NCBI GenBank assembly: GCA_032719365.1
Contig: CM064861.1
Location: forward strand, 80,038,863-80,102,862
Length of the DNA: 64,000 bases
Direction: 5' to 3'
Source of the DNA: Prinsepia uniflora
Taxonomy: Eukaryota > Streptophyta > Magnoliopsida > Rosales > Rosaceae
The notes under the pieces are model-generated. The model was not told where the DNA came from. It did not search any database and worked only from the letters and a program-made list of their open reading frames with translations. Positions 23,196 through 35,820 of the stretch are shown piece by piece (position 1 is the first letter of the stretch; each line of letters opens with the position of its first letter). The position numbers and the translations under genes are program-made.

Positions 23196-23772
23196 CTAAT
23201 CCCCCGGGATTAAGGGCTAAACCCTGCTGCCGTCTAACTTACGCATGACACGAAGGTTAAAAAGACGTCCAACCTCCATGTGACACGTAGGTCGGACAAG
23301 GGATTGTCGATCAAACCATCCTCAAAGTATCCGGACTTCACAGAGTGCGTCGAAACTACTGTGGATCTCGGGTGTGATGTCTCTGTCTCTCTCGACCGAC
23401 AACCCGCGCCACAACAACCTGGAGGGTATCAAAAACACGAAAAGACTATGAGTGGACAAAAATAAAGTATAATTTAGAAAACAGTTCAATAAAAAAATTA
23501 CATTTTTACCCTCCACGTAAAAACCAATGCATGCATATCCATTCAAGTTATGAAACCATTTATATCAAAAACCATCAACGAAAACCTTGTTTATCAAATC
23601 GTGTCAAACCCGTTACTCAAATCCAGGCCTCAGCCTCAAATCAATCTCAAATCCGGGAACTCAGTCCCAAAGCCATCGAAAACCATTTCATCCGGGCCAC
23701 TACCCAAAACATCGGAAAACCTTGTTGAAAACCATATCATATTTCCATTCACCGAGCCTACTGGATCTATCC

Positions 23773-23981
23773 GAGTCTTTAAACTCCCGAGTCTTTAAAC
23801 TCAATCCCGGCCTCAATATAATCCGAGTCTTTAAACTCCCGAGTCTTTAAACTCAACAGGCCTACGGGGGAAAATATCAATATCCGAGTCTTTAAACTCT
23901 CGAGTCTTAAAACTCAATCCGGGTCTTTAAACCCAATCTGGGCTCGTCCCCCGTCATCACATAATCGGGGTCTTTAAACCG
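23773..23981 (-). repeat. GAGTTTAAAGACTC array inside LTR E
   Basis: About eight copies of plus-strand (G)AGTCTTTAAACTC and its GGGTCTTTAAACC variant lie in pairs separated by short spacers that include AGGCCTACGGGGGAAA. The motif matches the arrays in G, K, B and I. Confidence 0.88.
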
Positions 23982-25834
23982 AATAACCAGATCCAGAAAA
24001 TCCAATTCAAAACTGTTTGAAAACCTTTTTCCATTTCCGAATCCGAATCCGTAATCTCATCAAGATCCCGAATCCAAACCCATAACTCTTATCCATCTCC
24101 TTTCCAGATCCGAGTCCGCAACCATCATTCTGTAAGCCGGCATCAGGAATAATCATTCCGAACCCAAACCCGGAATCCACTTTTCAAGTCCCAAAAATCC
24201 TTTTACTTTCATTGAAATAAAATTGTATTTCAAATCCCGAAGTCAAATCATAAAAACTGGGTTCAAATCACAATATCCATCAAACCTCGTAAAACGTGAA
24301 ATTCCGTAAATACCTCAAAAATTGTGCAAAACCGTAATCATCAAGATCATAAATCAAATCATAGAATAAATTATAGAAAACATATAAAAACATATATGCA
24401 TGCATCAAGAGTTAGAAACAAAGTCCACTTACAGACCATTCCGACGTCGCCTCGATACGCGTGCACTTACGTCGTCCTCGACCATTCCGCTATCCTCGGC
24501 TTTCCCGAACCTGTCCAAAACCCATAACGAGGTTACTCACTACTTTATTAAGCTTATACTTAATTTCCTCAATTTTTTTTCCAGATTCTAAACGTAGCTA
24601 AACGGGACCCTAAACCTTCAACCTCTTAGAACTAACACGAGACGTCGTCCGATTGTCCCAAAACTTGTCCAAACAGATTCGTTACAATGATTAGACCAAA
24701 AACTATGTTGGAAGGTTCCCCAGAACAGCCACCACGCGCCTTCAAGCGCCGGCCAAAGTGGCTGCGCGTGGGCCTCACGCGCCTGCACACAGAGCATTGT
24801 TCATCGTTTTCTTCGATGGTCAGACCGGTCTGAATCGGCGTGACCGGTTCTCCACCATCTTCCATCCATTTTTGTCCCTTTCAACACCCCTACCTTCGTC
24901 CTACCCTAAGCAATCCAATCCCCTACTCCAAACACGACAACACAGCCTACATCTCAACGTCCCAAGCTCGAACTAAAACCACCTGAAAACCTCTGTTTCG
25001 GTTCCAGGCCACCAGGGCTTCCCCCCGTCACGACTTCACAACCAGAAGCTCCCTAGGAACCTACTAAGTCGACTAGCACTCACCAAAAACCTCGACTCGA
25101 ACCCAAACGCCACGACTTAACGTTTGAACCAAAACGTCAAAACAGAGCATACAGAGGAAGAAGAGAAATTACTTGCCTCCCGGCTGCCACCGTGAGCTCC
25201 ACCGTGCCTACTCGACTCCCCTCAGGCCTCTCGACACCACCACGGGTTCAATTCACGGGTTTGATCACAACACAGCAACACCACCACCTCGATTCTTCTC
25301 TGTTTTCCACAGACACTCACACTCACACACACACAAACAGGTTCCCTCACACACCTTGCACTCACAACTCACTCAGCAGCTCTCACTCAGTCTCTGTTCA
25401 CTCTCTTGATCACCAGCCCTCACACACCTTGCACTCACAATTCCCTCTTCGAACACGACTAACACACACACACAGCTAAGTAATTTACCCGTGCACCCTA
25501 GAACCCACTACAAACACCCCACGTGTCCACAATCCCATGGTCCCATCTCAAAATATCCAATCACACACTGTACACTTGTCCTCATCTCTTTTGTACAAAT
25601 CCCAAGGCACCAAAAGACCAAAATACCCCTTGTGAGTCCAAATTACCATTTTGCCCTTCGCCGTTCTAGACCCGTATCTCGCTCGTCCGACGTCCGATTA
25701 AAGCATGCCGCCTATCATTGTACTCAGGACATCGAGACCTATCTAACAGTCCTTGGTCTACGTGAAAATCAAAAGTCCAGCAAAAAGTCAACAATTTCCC
25801 TCTATTTAACCAAAACTACGGTAACGCCCTTAAC

Positions 25835-28800
25835 TGTCAGGGCTCACCCCTAATCCCCCAGGATTAGGGACTAACCCTGCCCCCGTCTGACTCACGCATG
25901 ACACGAAGGCCGAACTAACGTCCAACCTTCATGTGACACGTAAGTCGGACAAGGAATTCTCTATCCGACCGTCCAAACACTTTCAAACTTCCCAGAGTGC
26001 GCAGAGTCTACTGTGGATCGTACGTGTGATGTCTCCGGCTCTCTCGACCAACAGCCCGCGCTGCAACAACCTGGAGGGTATCGAAAACACGAAAATACTG
26101 TGAGTGGACAAAAATAAAGTTTAAGTTCAAAAACAGTTATCAGAAAACACATACATTTATACCCTCCGTTTTAAAAACCAATGCATGCATATCAATTTCA
26201 TGTCATAAAGTCATGTACGAAAACCAGACACATTTTCCTTTTTCTCAAATCCCGGGCCTCCGCCCAAAACCATCGAAAAACCTTTTCATCCGGACCACTG
26301 CCCAAAACCTCGGAAACCATTATCATCAATCACAGAGAAAACCGAAACATATTTAAAGCCACGTTTCCATTCATCGAACCTGCTGGATCTATCCGAGTCT
26401 TTAAACTCCTGAGTCTTTAAACTCAATAACTAGGCCTCAATAATCCGAGTCTTTAAACTCCGAGTCTTTAAACTCAACAGGCCTACGGGGGAAATATCAA
26501 TATATCCGAGTTTTTAAACTCCCGAGTCTTTAAACTCAATCCGGGTCTTTAAACCCAATCCGGGCCCGTCCCCCGTCAATTATAATATCCGGATCTTTAA
26601 ACCCAGTATCCAGATCCAGCAAATCCAATCAAAACCATTTTCCATTTCCATATCCAAACCCGAATCTGAAATCACTGGCCCGAAGCCCTTACGGCATCCA
26701 GAACCATCATTTCGAATCCAAATCCAGAACTCATATCCATTCCTTTCCAGATCCGAGTCCGCAACCATCATTCCGTAAGCTAGCATCCGGAACAACCATT
26801 CCAAACTCGAACCCGAAAATCCACTTTCAAGTCCCGAATCGAATCCTGAATCGTCACTCGGAATTCCGATACCAAAACCCGAAATCACATTTCCGAAAAC
26901 CACTTTTGAACTGGGCTTCAAGCCCAAAAACACTTTTCCAAAATTCTTTTACTTCTTTGAAATCAAATCATATTTCAAATCCCGAAACTATTTCATTAAA
27001 ACCAGTTCAAATCACAGTATCATCAAAATCTCGTAAAACGTAAAATACCATTATTTTCTCGAAAAACGTGCCAAAACCATAAACCATCACAATCATAAAT
27101 CAAATCATAGAATCACGTATAGAAAACATATAAAAACATATATGCATGCATCAAGAGTTAGAAAGCAAAGTCCACTCACAGACCATTCCGACGTCGCCTC
27201 GATACACGCACACTTACGCCATTTCCGGCCATTCCGCTACTCTCGGCTTTCCCGAACCTGTCCAAAGTCCATAACGAGGTTACTAACTACTTCACAAAAG
27301 TCCTACTCAAATCCCATATCTTTCCCGAACTTCTAAGCGTACTTTAAATGGGACCCTAGACCTTCGATCCTGCAGAACTAACCCGAAACAACGCCCGATA
27401 GTCCCGAAACCTATTCCAATGGATTCATCATAACCTTTAAACCAAAAAACATGTTGGAATCTTCACCGGAGACCGCCGCACGAACCCCCACGCGCCGTCC
27501 AAAGTGGCTGCGCGTGGGCTTCACGCGCCTGCACCAGGGCACTGTTCATCACCGTCTTCATTGAACGAACCGGTCTGAACATGCGTTCCCAGTTCTCTGC
27601 AATTCCTCCATGATTTTCCACCATTTCAGTTCTCAGCAATCATTTCCCGTCCTAAAATCTAGAAATCAAAGCCCTAAACCCGTCGTCTTCAACCTCGAAA
27701 TAAAACAGCATGTTATCCCTATTTCAGTCCCTGGCCACTCAGACATTCCCCCGTCACGGCAACTACCCTAGAAGACTCCTAGGAACCTCCTGATTCTCAC
27801 ACCACTCACCAAATCCCTCGACTCTTACCCAGAATCCATGACTTTTGGATTAAGTAAATCGGGAAAAACAGGGGATTTGAGTCTTACCGTCGAATCGTCC
27901 TCCGCCGTTCGCACCGCCGTGTACCACGGTGTCCACTGAGTCCCCCGCAGTTGTCCTAGCTCCTTCTTAGCCTGGGTTGGACCAACACACGACACAACCA
28001 CCACCAACTTCCCACGGCCCTCTCTGTTTTCCCTGAAAATCGAACCTCACACCCACCATGTTTCCTGCACGATTTCACTCCCAGTCCCAGTCACCAACTT
28101 TTCTTCTTCTCTCTGTCACTCTCACAACTCACAAAACGCTCACACACTCATTGAATCGATCAAAATCCTCACCGCCTCACCTCTCTGATTTCTGTTCTTC
28201 AAAGCCAAATTGCACGGTTTAAAATCGTGCAACATATACCCGTGTCCATTGTAATAACCTAGAAACCTCTAGGTCCCTTCCACGTGTCACAATCCTCTCA
28301 ACCCTCTCACAAATGTCCCAATCTCAGCTGTCCACTTGTACCAATCCAGTTGCACAATTCCCAATATGCAAAAGACCAAAATACCCTCCTTTCAGTCAAA
28401 ATTACGATTATGCCACTACCTTTCTAGACCCGTATCTCGCACGTCCTAACTCCGATGAACACGTGTCGCATGTCGTTGAATTCAGGACAACGAGATCTAC
28501 CTAACTGTCCTAGGTCAACATGTCAAAATCCGATCATACAAAAAGTCAACTCTTTCCCCCTAGTTTAACCAAATTACGATAATGCCCTCAACCTTCCGAA
28601 CATCATAACTTCCTCCTCAGATGTCGGAATCGGGCGTGCCACCTATCTACGGATTCGTGATGTCCCAAACTACGTCACGGTCTTCGGTCAATACCCAATT
28701 GACCGCTCGAACTAAAAGTCAACTACTTGCCCAACCTAGGGGCAAAATCGTCATTCTCCACCAAAGTCCAAAAGTACCCAACTAACCTCCACTTAGGCTC

Positions 28801-28855
28801 ACTAATCCTTTCTGAAACACTTCCTTAAGCCTAGTTTCCGGGACGGGTCGTTACA
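25835..28855 (-). mobile_element. Solo LTR G (3021 bp)
   Basis: On the minus strand it starts TGTAACGACCCGTCCCGG (28855) and ends GAGCCCTGACA (25835). The TSD TTAAC is exact at 25830-25834 and 28856-28860. Putative intron: donor GTGAGT at 27179, CTCCAG ending 26071 (1109 bp). RY motifs lie at 27142-27151 and 26181-26190, and the CACGCGC cluster at 27489-27530. It is close to LTR E in sequence throughout. Confidence 0.96.
26395..26604 (-). repeat. GAGTTTAAAGACTC array inside LTR G
   Basis: This has the same motif and layout as at 23773-23981, with about eight copies and the same AGGCCTACGGGGGAAA spacer. Confidence 0.88.
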
Positions 28856-30985
28856 TTAACCTTCCGAACACCATAACTTTTCCTCCGATTGTCCAAATCG
28901 GACGTGCCACCTGTCTACGGACTCGTCACGTCCCGAACTACGTCACGGTCAACGTTCAACGCTCGTTCAACCTAAAAATCAAAAAGTCAACTTTTGGGCA
29001 CACTATTCACAAGGGCAAAATCGTCATTCTACATCGAAAGTCCAAAGTAACCCACGAAACACCGAATAACTCAGCTAATCCGTCACTAATCACTTCACTA
29101 ATCCCGACTCCCGGGACGGGTCGTTACACTTCGAACCCAGCTGAAACTATAAAAAACCCGAAAACCTTGAATTGATAACTTAGGATCGAATTTTGAATTG
29201 GACGCTTAATTGACGGAAACAGAGACGAGGATGAGCATCTAGAGGTTCAAACGAGTTGATTGAGATCGAAATTGAAGAGAATTGATGCTGTTTTGACTCT
29301 GAACGAACCTAGTGACAAAAGGAATTCAAGGATTGACTCGTGCAATTGAAGAGTTAGAAGGATGAAATTGAGCTTCGAATTACGTTTACTGTAACGGCGG
29401 CGCGTGAGGGCGCGTGGGCTTGAATCCCAATGTGAGTTCAACTTGACTTTTTCCCTATTTAATGTAACGAACATTGTGGCACTGGTTTCGATGAAATCGG
29501 ACATCGTTTCGATATTATTTCGAGGGTCCTAAGGTTTATGTTATGTTTAAAATACGTATTTAAATCACAGAAAAATTGGAAAAAATTGTATGAGGTATAT
29601 TGAGACTTTAGTAACCCTCGATACTGATTTTGGACAGGAATGGTAATTTTCGAAAATTACGGAAAAACGTGCAACTCGGAAAGCGAGCAATATAGACGGT
29701 GTGTGAGTGGGCTTTTTTTTTTCTACCCTAAATGCATGCATATATGGTTTAAATGCTTTATGATATGATTTGAAATGATTTGGCATGATTGATGTTTCGA
29801 TATGATGATTTCCGAATTTTTAGAATATTATATTATTTTATATGATTTTGGGCACGATTTTCGAGAAAACCATGATATTGCTGTTTTGGGCGAAGGCCCG
29901 GGATTCGAGACTCGTTTTGACTCGGAGTATGAGTCAGTCATTGATTTGATGGATTTATAATGTTTTCTACTTATATTTTATGGATTTATGTGAAAGTGGC
30001 AACTGAGGTTGCAGTTACGCAGATTTACGTGAAAGTGATATTTTCGGCGTGAGACCCAATGGAAATGTGATTTTGATTGGATTGGTATTTCCATGTGATG
30101 ACATGATGATATTGATGGTTTTCAGATTTATGAAAGAATCGGAACTCTGGTTTTACGGATTATGTTTTGGGCTGAGACCCTGTATTGAAAATGGTTTTGA
30201 TTTCAAATGCAACTGTTTTTCACTGGTTTTCATGATGATGATATGTTGTAGATATTAGGGCTTTCGGGGTGGAATATGTTTCCCCCGGAGTGTACCCTGG
30301 ATTGTGGATATTAGGGCTTCCGGTTGGGAATGTGTTTCCCCGGCATGAACCCTGGAGATAACGCTCGCTCCGGGATGCATGTGTGTACCCCGGAGAGGTC
30401 ACGTAGCACGGTCTGTTGTCTTGCAGCCGAGGGAGGCTCGACTCAGATCAGAGGTGCTGGATTATATGGAGATCTATCAGTGATATGTTCACGATGATCT
30501 GGATTGCCAGCTGGTGATGTGTTCATAACGGCGGATGCTCGGATTTTGAGCGGTCCTTGAGCCTATTGATTTGCACGCGTTGCAGGGATAACATGACTAT
30601 ATAAGATTGGATATGAGACTGGATATGAAAATGAGTCTTGTGGTTTTATTGAGATTTGTGATTTATAACTATTTGTGCCCAGATTTATTTTACTCATGAT
30701 TTATGATATGCATGCATGTTTGTGAAATTAGAGGGTAGGAATGTATTTTGATAAATGTATTTCTAAAACTTTGTTTTGTCCACTCACACCTTTTCTGTTT
30801 TATTGACCCTCTAGGTCGTGGCGTGTTGATCGAGGCTGATCGGGAGGTGGAGGCATGAGTGGGCACAGGTACGGTTATCCCTTGTTTGGCAAGTACTGAG
30901 GGTAATTTCGGAACTTCAGTTGACTTGTCAGACGAGAGTAGGACCGAGAACAGTTATTTATATCCTTCGAGGATGGGTCCTGTCA

Positions 30986-33900
30986 CGACCCACCCCAAAT
31001 CCCCCAAGATTAAGGGCTAAGTCATGCTCCCGTCTAACTTACATGGGACACAAAGGCTAAACCGACGTCCAACCTCCATGTAACACGTAAGCCGGACAAG
31101 GGATTTCCAAAATGAATCGTCCACAAGTACTAGACTTCCTAGAGCACACAAAATCTACTGTGGATCGCGTGTGTGATGTCTCCGTCTCTCTCTACCAACA
31201 GCCCACACCACAACAACCTGGAGCGTATCAAAGACATAAAATACTGTGAGTGGACAAAAATAAAGGATAAGTTTAGAAAACCGTTTATAACAAAAGGCAT
31301 TTATACCCTCCGTTTAAAAACCAATGCATGCATATCAAACTCATGTCAGAATCAAAACCGTATAAAAAAACAAAACTCATTTCCTTTCCTCAAATCCTAG
31401 GCCTTAGCCCAAAACCATCAAAATCCGCACCATCCGGGTCATAGCCCAAAACAGCGGAAAACCTTTACTGAAAACAATCATCATCAATCCATCGAACCTG
31501 CTAGATCTATCCGAGTCTTTAAACTCCTGAGTCTTTAAACGCAATCCAGGCCTCAATATAATCCGAGTCTTTAAACTCCCGAGTCTTTAAACTCAATAGG
31601 CCGACGGGGGAAATCACAATATCCGAGTCTTTAAACTCCCGAGTCTTTAAACTCAATCCAGGTCTTTAAACCTAATCCGGGCCCACCCCCGTCATGTATC
31701 ATATCCGGGTCTTTAAACCCAATAACCAGATCCAGCAAATCCATTACAAAACCAGTTTAAAACCATTTCCAAATCCATTTCCAACTCCGAATTCGAAATC
31801 ACCATTTCGAATTCCAAGCCGAATCAGAAATCATCATCCCGAATCCAAATCCATAATCCATTTCCAAATCCGAATCTGAAACCATCATTCCGTAAGCTAG
31901 CATCCAGAATAATCATTTCAAACCTAAATCCAGAAATCCATTTTCAAGTTCCAAAATCGAATCCCGAATCTTCATCGTGAAATCCGATTCCAAAACCCAA
32001 AATCACGTTTATCGAAATCCCTTTTTTAAACTAGGCTTCAAGCCTGAAATCACTTTCCAAAATCTATTACGAATCATTGAAATCAAATCATATTTCAATT
32101 CCCACAACCAAATCATCAAAACCAGGGTTAAATTACAGTATAAATCGTATACTCGTAAAACGTGCAAATACGTACTTATCTCGAAATCCGTGAAAAATAG
32201 TAAATCATCAATATCAATTCACAAATATAGAAATCACTTATAGAAAACATATAAACATATATGCATGCATCATAAGTTCGAAAGCAAAGTCCACTCACAG
32301 ACCGTTTACGCCGCTGCCTCGATACGCGTGCACTCACGTTGTTCCCGGCCAATCCACTATCAATAGCTTTCCCGAACCTGTCCAAATCCCATAATAAGGT
32401 TACTAACTACATCATAAAGCTTCGACGAAAGCCCTGTATTTTTTTTGAATTTTTAACTATTTTTAAACGAGCCCTAAAACCTTCGGATATCCCGAAACAT
32501 ATCGAGACGATGTCCTATCGACTTGAAACCAGTGCCAAAATGTTCGTTCCATCAAATATTTTAAAAGTCGTGTTGGAACCATCCTCAAAAACCGGGCCAC
32601 GCGCCTACACACGCCACCCAAAGGGGCTGCGCGTGGGTCTCACGCGCTGCTACAGTGTCGTCTTCAACCTCTGTCCAATCCAGTCTCAACCAGTTCAACT
32701 GAATCGGCACTCGCAGTCCAACATCCTAAATCCTTCATTTTTTTTTATCTAATTTTACTCCTTCCAAGTCCTATAGGTTCGTCTTATGATTTCTAATTGA
32801 TTAGCTTAATAAAAACATGAAAGTAAGGTCCATAAGATACCTTCCCAACCTAGGATCAAAACCAGTCCTTCCTATTCTCTGTTCGGCCGTCACAGACCAC
32901 TATAGGTCACGGTGTTGGTCCCAAATAACTCCTGGTCACCTTCTGATGCTAACCTAATTAACCAAATCCGTCAACAACCAACAGAGCACGAGTCACCATT
33001 TTTTATTTACAAAATGAACGTTTTCGGGAAACCGCCTTACCATCCCTCTTAGGCCTTGAAACTGGGCTTGATCAACTCCTTATCACCTATAGAACAGCAT
33101 CCCACTAATCACTTAGCTCATTACTCACTAATTCGAGCTTAACCAAAATCGGCTAAAAACGGAATTCACGGCTTAACTTTATTCTGCCTTCACCGTGCAC
33201 GACGGCCGTTCACGGCATCACTTCCTAACCTCTCGTTCTTGTTCACAACTTAGGGGCAACCGATCACTGTGGAGATTGAGGGGATCAATTGTTGTCATGG
33301 TCCTCTGTTTTGGTTTTCACAGGTTCGAGGCCACCGTCCATGGCGTCCCTCATGTCAGCATCACCATCCTTCCACTACCCTCCTTCTTAGTCACTCTTCA
33401 TGGGTCAGGGTTTGGGTTGAGGGAACTGGGTTCATGGTCACACACACACAAACTAATCCTCTGTGTCTCTGTTTTCTTCTTTGGACCCAAAGCCGTGCAA
33501 CACTTTTCAAATAGGTGTGAGGCGGTGAGCAAGGTTCTACAGCCATCCATACCTAACCAGGTGTCCAAAACCTTATGGGCACACTTCCCAAGGTAGCCAC
33601 ATGTTCAAACCTAACTGGGCACAGATCCCAATGCTCTCAAATGACCAAAATGCCCCTTGATGCCCAAATTACCATTTTGCCCCTCATATCCCTAGATTCG
33701 TAACTCTGTCGTCGGAACTCCAATTGTCTCATGCCGCCTGTCGTTGCATTCAAGAGATCGAGATCTACCTAATGGTCCTAGAAATACGTGACCAATTCAA
33801 GTCGTGTGAAAAGTCAACAAATCACCCATTTTTAACCAAATTACCAAACTACCCTCGAACTTCTGAACATCATAACTTCCTTCTCGAATATCGGAATCGG

Positions 33901-34124
33901 ATGTGCCACCTGTCTATGAACTCGTGACATCCCAAACTACGTCACAGTCATCGATCAAAGTCCATTTGACTGCCCAAACTAAAAGTCAACATTTTTGCCC
34001 ATTTTATGGGCAAAATCGTCATTTCGCATCATCCGTCCGAAATCACCCAACTAATTACCGATTAACTTCACTAATCCATCATTAACTACTAATCTAATCC
34101 CAATTTCCAGGACAGGTCATTACA
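30986..34124 (-). mobile_element. LTR K (about 3.1 kb), abutting LTR A head to head
   Basis: On the minus strand it starts TGTAATGACCTGTCCTGG (34124) and runs to ...GGGTCG at 30986. Its expected last bases (TGACA) coincide with the TGTCA that ends LTR A. Putative intron: donor GTGAGT at 32298, CTCCAG-like acceptor ending 31218 (1081 bp; the base order AACCTGGAG on the plus strand is kept). RY motifs lie at 32261-32270 and 31324-31333, and the CACGCGC cluster at 32598-32648. The right flank is ATCAT (34125-34129). No matching TSD is visible on the left. See the finding on this junction. Confidence 0.85.
31513..31720 (-). repeat. GAGTTTAAAGACTC array inside LTR K
   Basis: About eight copies of GAGTCTTTAAACTC and GGGTCTTTAAACCC on the plus strand, with the same layout as in LTRs E and G. 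Confidence 0.87.
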
Positions 34125-34219
34125 ATCATCATCTTCTTCTTCTTCTTCTTCTTCATCATCTTCTTCATCTTCTTCATCTTCATCTTCATCTTCTTCTTCT
34201 TCTTCTTCTTCTTCTTCTA
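34125..34219 (+). repeat. Interrupted trinucleotide microsatellite (TTC/TCA)n
   Basis: Repeats of TCT/TTC and TCA run for about 95 bases and start exactly at the outer end of LTR K. The LTR may therefore have inserted at the edge of a microsatellite. Confidence 0.93.
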
Positions 34220-35820
34220 ATTGAAATGAGATTTTGGGTTCTGCAAAAACTTAATCCCAATCTGGATTTTGCGTTCTGCAAAATTGGAATCCTGGGACGT
34301 TTACGGAATCCTGGGTTCTGCAAAATTGGAATCCTGCAAAATTCGGGGTTTTTTTCATCTGGTTGCTTGTTTTCTGAAATCTAGTTTTTGGAAGCTTAAC
34401 CTAGGATGACATGTATGGTTTATCCTAATTCTTATCGATAGAGGAGATGGTGATAACAAAAGAGCATATAAATCCTTCCAATGATTAGAAAAAAACATAA
34501 ATTCATATTATCATCCCATTGCATTTATCTATCCACTGATTTTGTTGTTTTCTTTCACAAAAAGAAAAAGGAGATGTGACCACGCATCTACAAAACCACA
34601 AACAAACACAACGAGGGGGTCAATGCCACACTTTCTTTTAGGTGGAAAGAGAATAAAGGGTACATCCTCTCAAAATCCAGATTGGGTTTTCGAGTGCAAA
34701 GGAAACAGAGTGTTCAGTCGGGAATGTGGATATTGTGGTGGGTTTTTGGGTTATTATGAGATTAGGATTTGGGATTTTTTACAGAACCCAAAATTCAGAT
34801 TGGGATTAGGATTTGGGATTGGGTTTTTTCAGAATTCAAAATTGCATTTCAATTAGATGAAGAAAAATAAAAAGAAGATGATGTTGATGATGGTGGTGGT
34901 GATAGAGAGAAATGATGTTTTTGGGGTTAATAGGTTAATGAAGATAATGATGGTGAAGAAAACCCCAGAAATGGTGTCACTCTTCATCATATTCTTCTTG
35001 CTTTTTTTTAAAAAATATTAGTTTAAATATTTTTTCTACAAAATGATTAAACATCTAATTTCTTACTAACACGTAAACCTCTTGAATACTATTACTAACA
35101 AAACTTAACATTTGGAGCAATCGATCTGGCATAAGGAGAGTTCTAATAGCACATTGACACGATTTGATGTTCAGTGAACAAAGTAAAATTTGATATCCTT
35201 TTCGGGGAGAAAAGTGAGTAATAAGCATTTTAAGGACACCTAAATTCCAGTTTTTTCTTCAGATTGGTTAGACCCAATTTTCTCTCCCCTTTCTCTCTCT
35301 TTCCCGCGATTCTTCATAGAGAACCTACAAAACTCACCCCCTCGGGCGTCATGATTCACGAAAACTTAGACCAAATTGTCACCATCATCATCTTCATTTC
35401 CTCCTCTCAATCACTACCATACACTCGCTCAAGGGTATCGTTCACTATGCGCGACAGAGCGAATAGCAGAAGAAATGGCCCTAGCGGATTTCGAGGGATT
35501 TTTTTTGCCCCCACAAGTAAGCCCTCAATGGTTAGACCTCAATTTTTGAGTTCTTCTCATTGTATAGATGAGTTTGGACTATTAGGTTGAGATTTTTGGT
35601 TAAGTATTGAAGAAGGTGAAAAAAATCTTGAAATGACCTTCAGTGGTGTCTCCAGCTGGGGGGCAGTGAAGGGGACTTTGTAGTAGTAAAGATCGACTGA
35701 AAGCCGTCAAGATCATGACGTCGCCCAGCTGCTCAAGAGAGCCAAGGAGCTGCTTGGCCCGAGCATGTTCCGAATTCCCACACTGCATTTTATTACCGCA
35801 TAGGCCATATTCGCAGCAGC
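34220..35820. other. No gene recognised; flank downstream of the P450 pseudogene
   Basis: AT-rich sequence with short local repeats: GGTTCTGCAAAATTGGAATC recurs at 34235-34345, and AGATTGGGATTAGGATTTGGG-like runs occur near 34750-34815. The longest open frames (about 105 aa at 34542-34856 and 108 aa at 35264-35590) are low-complexity or resemble nothing I know. It is probably ordinary intergenic sequence 3' of the P450 remnant. Confidence 0.6.

Larger units (their letters stand above)
20320..29128 (-). mobile_element. Solo LTR E (about 2.9 kb), split by solo LTRs F and G
   Basis: Its parts are 20320-20339, 23201-25834 and 28861-29128. On the minus strand it starts TGTAACGACCCGTCCCGGGA (29128) and ends CCTAACA (20320). 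The TSD CTTCG is exact at 20315-20319 and 29129-29133. Putative intron: donor GTAAGT at 24432, CTCCAG ending at 23419 (1014 bp). RY motifs lie at 24396-24405 and 23528-23536, and the CACGCGC cluster at 24733-24784. F inserted only 20 bases from its end. Confidence 0.95.
19549..30985 (+). mobile_element. 3' LTR of element A (about 2.6 kb), split by solo LTR E
   Basis: The left part is 19549-20319 and the right part 29134-30985. It starts TGTAATGACCCGG after the polypurine tract and ends GGGTCCTGTCA. The right part carries GCGCGTG motifs (29398-29420), a GTGAGT donor at 29703 and CTCTAG|GTCGTGG acceptor at 30814 (1112-bp intron), and RY motifs at 29732-29741 and 30708-30718. Near 30250-30365 an approximately 50-base unit (TTAGGGCTT...TTTCCCC) occurs twice. 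The matching 5' LTR is off-window. Confidence 0.9.

Noticed and set aside
33195..33596. Open frame of 133 codons
   Set aside because: It lies inside LTR K near its start; homologous parts of LTRs E and G do not keep the frame.
34220..35820. Looked for a gene between LTR K and the P450
   Set aside because: No frame with a recognisable domain or coherent codon pattern; only short local repeats were seen.
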